A stretch of DNA of 64,000 nucleotides from Mesorhizobium jarvisii (lineage in GTDB: Bacteria > Pseudomonadota > Alphaproteobacteria > Rhizobiales > Rhizobiaceae), in assembly GCF_003601985.1 (NCBI RefSeq), contig NZ_QZXA01000011.1, positions 62,001 through 126,000 on the forward strand, given 5' to 3'. Position 1 is the first letter of the stretch. Each line of letters starts with the position of its first letter. Below are positions 62,456 through 64,000 of this stretch, piece by piece. A model generated the notes under the pieces. The model did no database searches and had not been told where the DNA came from. It saw only the letters and a list, made by a program, of their open reading frames with translations. A program made the position numbers and the translations under genes.

Positions 62456-63692
62456 ATGTCAGTTTCGTCAGAAATCAATCGTCGTTCACTGTTGAAGCGT
62501 TCCGCGGGCGCCATGGCGCTTGCGATGGGAGGCGGTACGCATTTCCTGTCTTCAAGCGCCGCTTATGCGCAAAGCACAGCACTTGCGTCCGAGCAGCTGC
62601 GCACCATCGGTCTTTCGGTGACCGTTCAGGAACGCATCCTGGCCGACTTCAAAAAGGCAAGCGGCGTCGGCTCGACCTCGGGCACGGCGGCAACCTTCCC
62701 GGATGCGCAGACCAAGATCCTGTCCGGCTCCAAGGACTATGACGTCTGGGAAACCATTGGCGAGCGTCTGCCGTCCGTCGTCATGACCGACAATGCCGAT
62801 CCGATCGCGACGTCGGCGCTGAAGAACTGGTCGAACATCCGTGACATCTTCAAGAAGCCCGATCCGAAGTGGCCTGCCTCGGCGCAGATCGTCGGACAGA
62901 TCTGGACCGACGACACACAGACGGCGTTGTGGATGGTGCCCTTCGGTCTTCAACTTCGATTCCGTTGGCTACAATCCCGACATCGTTTCCGAGGAAGAAG
63001 CAAACAGCTGGACGGCGATTTTCGATTCCAAGTGGAAGGGCAAGTCTGGCCTCAACACCGACCCATTGACCGCTTTCGGCCAAGCCGTGATGGCGATGAA
63101 CACGCTTGGCCTCTCGGATGTGAAGAACCCGGGCAATGCATCGGCGGCCGAGATCGACGAAGCTGCGAAATTCCTGATTTCCAAGAAGAAGGACGGCCAG
63201 TTCCGCGCACTTTGGGGCGATTTCGGCGAACTCGTCAACTTCCTCGCCTCCGGCGAAATCGTCGTGTGCGACGCCTGGCAGCCGGCCGTCATGGCTGTCA
63301 AGGCACAGGGCAAGGCGTGCAAATACGCCATTCCCAAGGAAGGCTATCGCGGCTGGTCGATCGGCAACACCATGCTGAAGGGCACGCCGAACAAGGCTGC
63401 CGTCGAAGCTTACGCCGACTACTGGCTGTCGGGTCCTCCGGGCATCATCGTTTCCGAGCAGGGCTACTATTCGCCGACGACCAACATCAAAGAGGTCATG
63501 TCGCCGGAAAAATATGCCTTCTGGTATGAAGGCAAGCCTTGGGTCGGCGCCACGGAGCGCGGCATCAAGGAAGGCGATCTGCGTGACGGCGGTTCACTCG
63601 AAACGCGCGCGGCCAACGTCGCCTACTGGCACCAATGGCCGGAAGAATATGATCACCTGGTGCAGAAGTGGGATGAGTTCCTGAGCGCCTGA
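62456..63692 (+). pseudogene. Spermidine/putrescine-type ABC substrate-binding protein with a frameshift
   Basis: A ~411-residue PotD-like periplasmic protein if read through. It starts with a Tat-like signal (NRRSLLKRSAGAMALAMGGG). The first frame carries the family sequence as far as ALWMVPFG (about 62946) and then degenerates. The second frame continues with NFDSVGYNPDIVSEEEANSW to a normal C-terminus at 63692. One extra base in GGTCTTCAAC (62945-62953) would explain the switch. Either the gene is broken or the extra base is a sequencing error; its intact neighbours favour the latter. Confidence 0.85.
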
Positions 63693-63700
63693 TATCTGAC

Positions 63701-63743
63701 GGGGCGGGCGATCAGCCTTGCTTGCCCGGCCCAACCTTTTTTT
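63701..63743 (+). terminator. Hairpin followed by a T-run after the binding-protein gene
   Basis: GGGCGGGC and GCCCGGCC pair imperfectly, separated by about 14 bases and followed by AACC and seven T. It lies between the binding-protein gene and the second ATPase gene, so it may reduce transcription of the downstream gene and give excess binding protein. Confidence 0.55.
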
Positions 63744-63757
63744 GCGAAGCGAGTGCG

Positions 63758-64000
63758 ATGATTTACGATCTCGAACTGTACAGGATTGGCAAGGTTTACG
63801 ACAGCGGCACGCCAGCCGTGATCGACTTCAACCTGTCCGTCAGCAAGGGCGAGTTCATCGCTTTCCTCGGCCCGTCGGGCTGCGGCAAGACAACGACCCT
63901 GCGAATGATCGCCGGGTTCGAGAGCATTTCCTCCGGCGACATGATGGTCAAGGGCGTTCGCATCAACGACATGCGGCCTGCCGACCGCCCGACATCAATG
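63758..64000 (+). CDS. Second ABC transporter ATPase, 3' truncated by the window edge
   Basis: The first 81 residues of a MalK/PotA-type ATPase with Walker A GPSGCGKTTTLRMIAGFE and the start of the Q-loop region (RPADRPTS). The ATG at 63758 has weak upstream support (GCGAAGCGAG). Unlike the ATPase at 57933, its Walker A is fully canonical. Two ATPase genes in one transporter operon suggest a heterodimer or a second transport system. Confidence 0.85.
   Translation, partial: MIYDLELYRIGKVYDSGTPAVIDFNLSVSKGEFIAFLGPSGCGKTTTLRMIAGFESISSGDMMVKGVRINDMRPADRPTSM

Overview
The window reads as a chromosomal segment of a high-GC alphaproteobacterium, most likely a Mesorhizobium or a close relative in the Rhizobiales. 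This rests on gene families and codon style: hydantoinase/HcnB-type oxidases, many ABC importers each paired with catabolic enzymes, GntR/FCD, IclR, LysR and Lrp regulators, and rhizobial-type small proteins. No RNA gene, insertion sequence, prophage or CRISPR array was seen.

Layout. (1) 1-12.4 kb: the end of a hydantoinase B gene, a 2Fe-2S/FAD two-subunit oxidase, a convergent DAO-family oxidase, two Lrp paralogues, a LysR regulator, and an Old Yellow Enzyme-type demethylase-like flavoprotein. (2) 9-14.8 kb: a complete oligopeptide-type ABC importer (periplasmic protein, two permeases, fused double ATPase) led by a HAD hydrolase. (3) 15-27.4 kb: an amine/polyamine-like catabolic region with a class III aminotransferase, a second HAD, a PuuB-like amine oxidase, two aldehyde dehydrogenases, a tartrate-type dehydrogenase, a cupin, a GhrA-like reductase, an ArgE-like deacylase, and two two-domain GNAT paralogues at its edges. 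(4) 28-36.1 kb: a signalling and envelope island with a hybrid histidine kinase, two receivers, a TPR/YaiO-like outer-membrane protein, a HEAT protein, a processive GT2 glycosyltransferase and an Hpt protein. (5) 36.2-37 kb: a truncated ATP-dependent DNA ligase with damaged motifs. (6) 37.2-44.1 kb, minus strand: STAS protein, ATPase switch protein, Cache/HAMP/SpoIIE phosphatase, STAS-methyltransferase fusion, degenerate ATPase and GGDEF-EAL protein, packed as one operon. (7) 44.4-46.5 kb: an AraC regulator and two small orphan genes. (8) 46.5-56.2 kb: an IclR regulator divergent from a catabolic and LIV-type ABC operon (cyclase, cupin, SDR, 3-hydroxyacyl-CoA-type dehydrogenase, five transporter genes, BKACE enzyme). 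(9) 56.3-64 kb: a GntR/FCD regulator with two DNA-binding domains, divergent from a spermidine/putrescine-type ABC operon with two SDRs, a frameshifted binding protein, and a second ATPase running off the edge.

How the parts work together. Most of the window is scavenging: importers feed dedicated oxidase, dehydrogenase, aldehyde dehydrogenase or BKACE modules, each with a local regulator. The two non-metabolic islands are the most unusual. The 37-44 kb operon combines the parts of a partner-switching relay (phosphatase, kinase-like ATPase, STAS) with a c-di-GMP enzyme, recalling SiaABCD but with a STAS-methyltransferase fusion and a duplicated, apparently dead ATPase. The 28-36 kb island couples a hybrid kinase, receivers and Hpt protein to a candidate exopolysaccharide synthase/export set.
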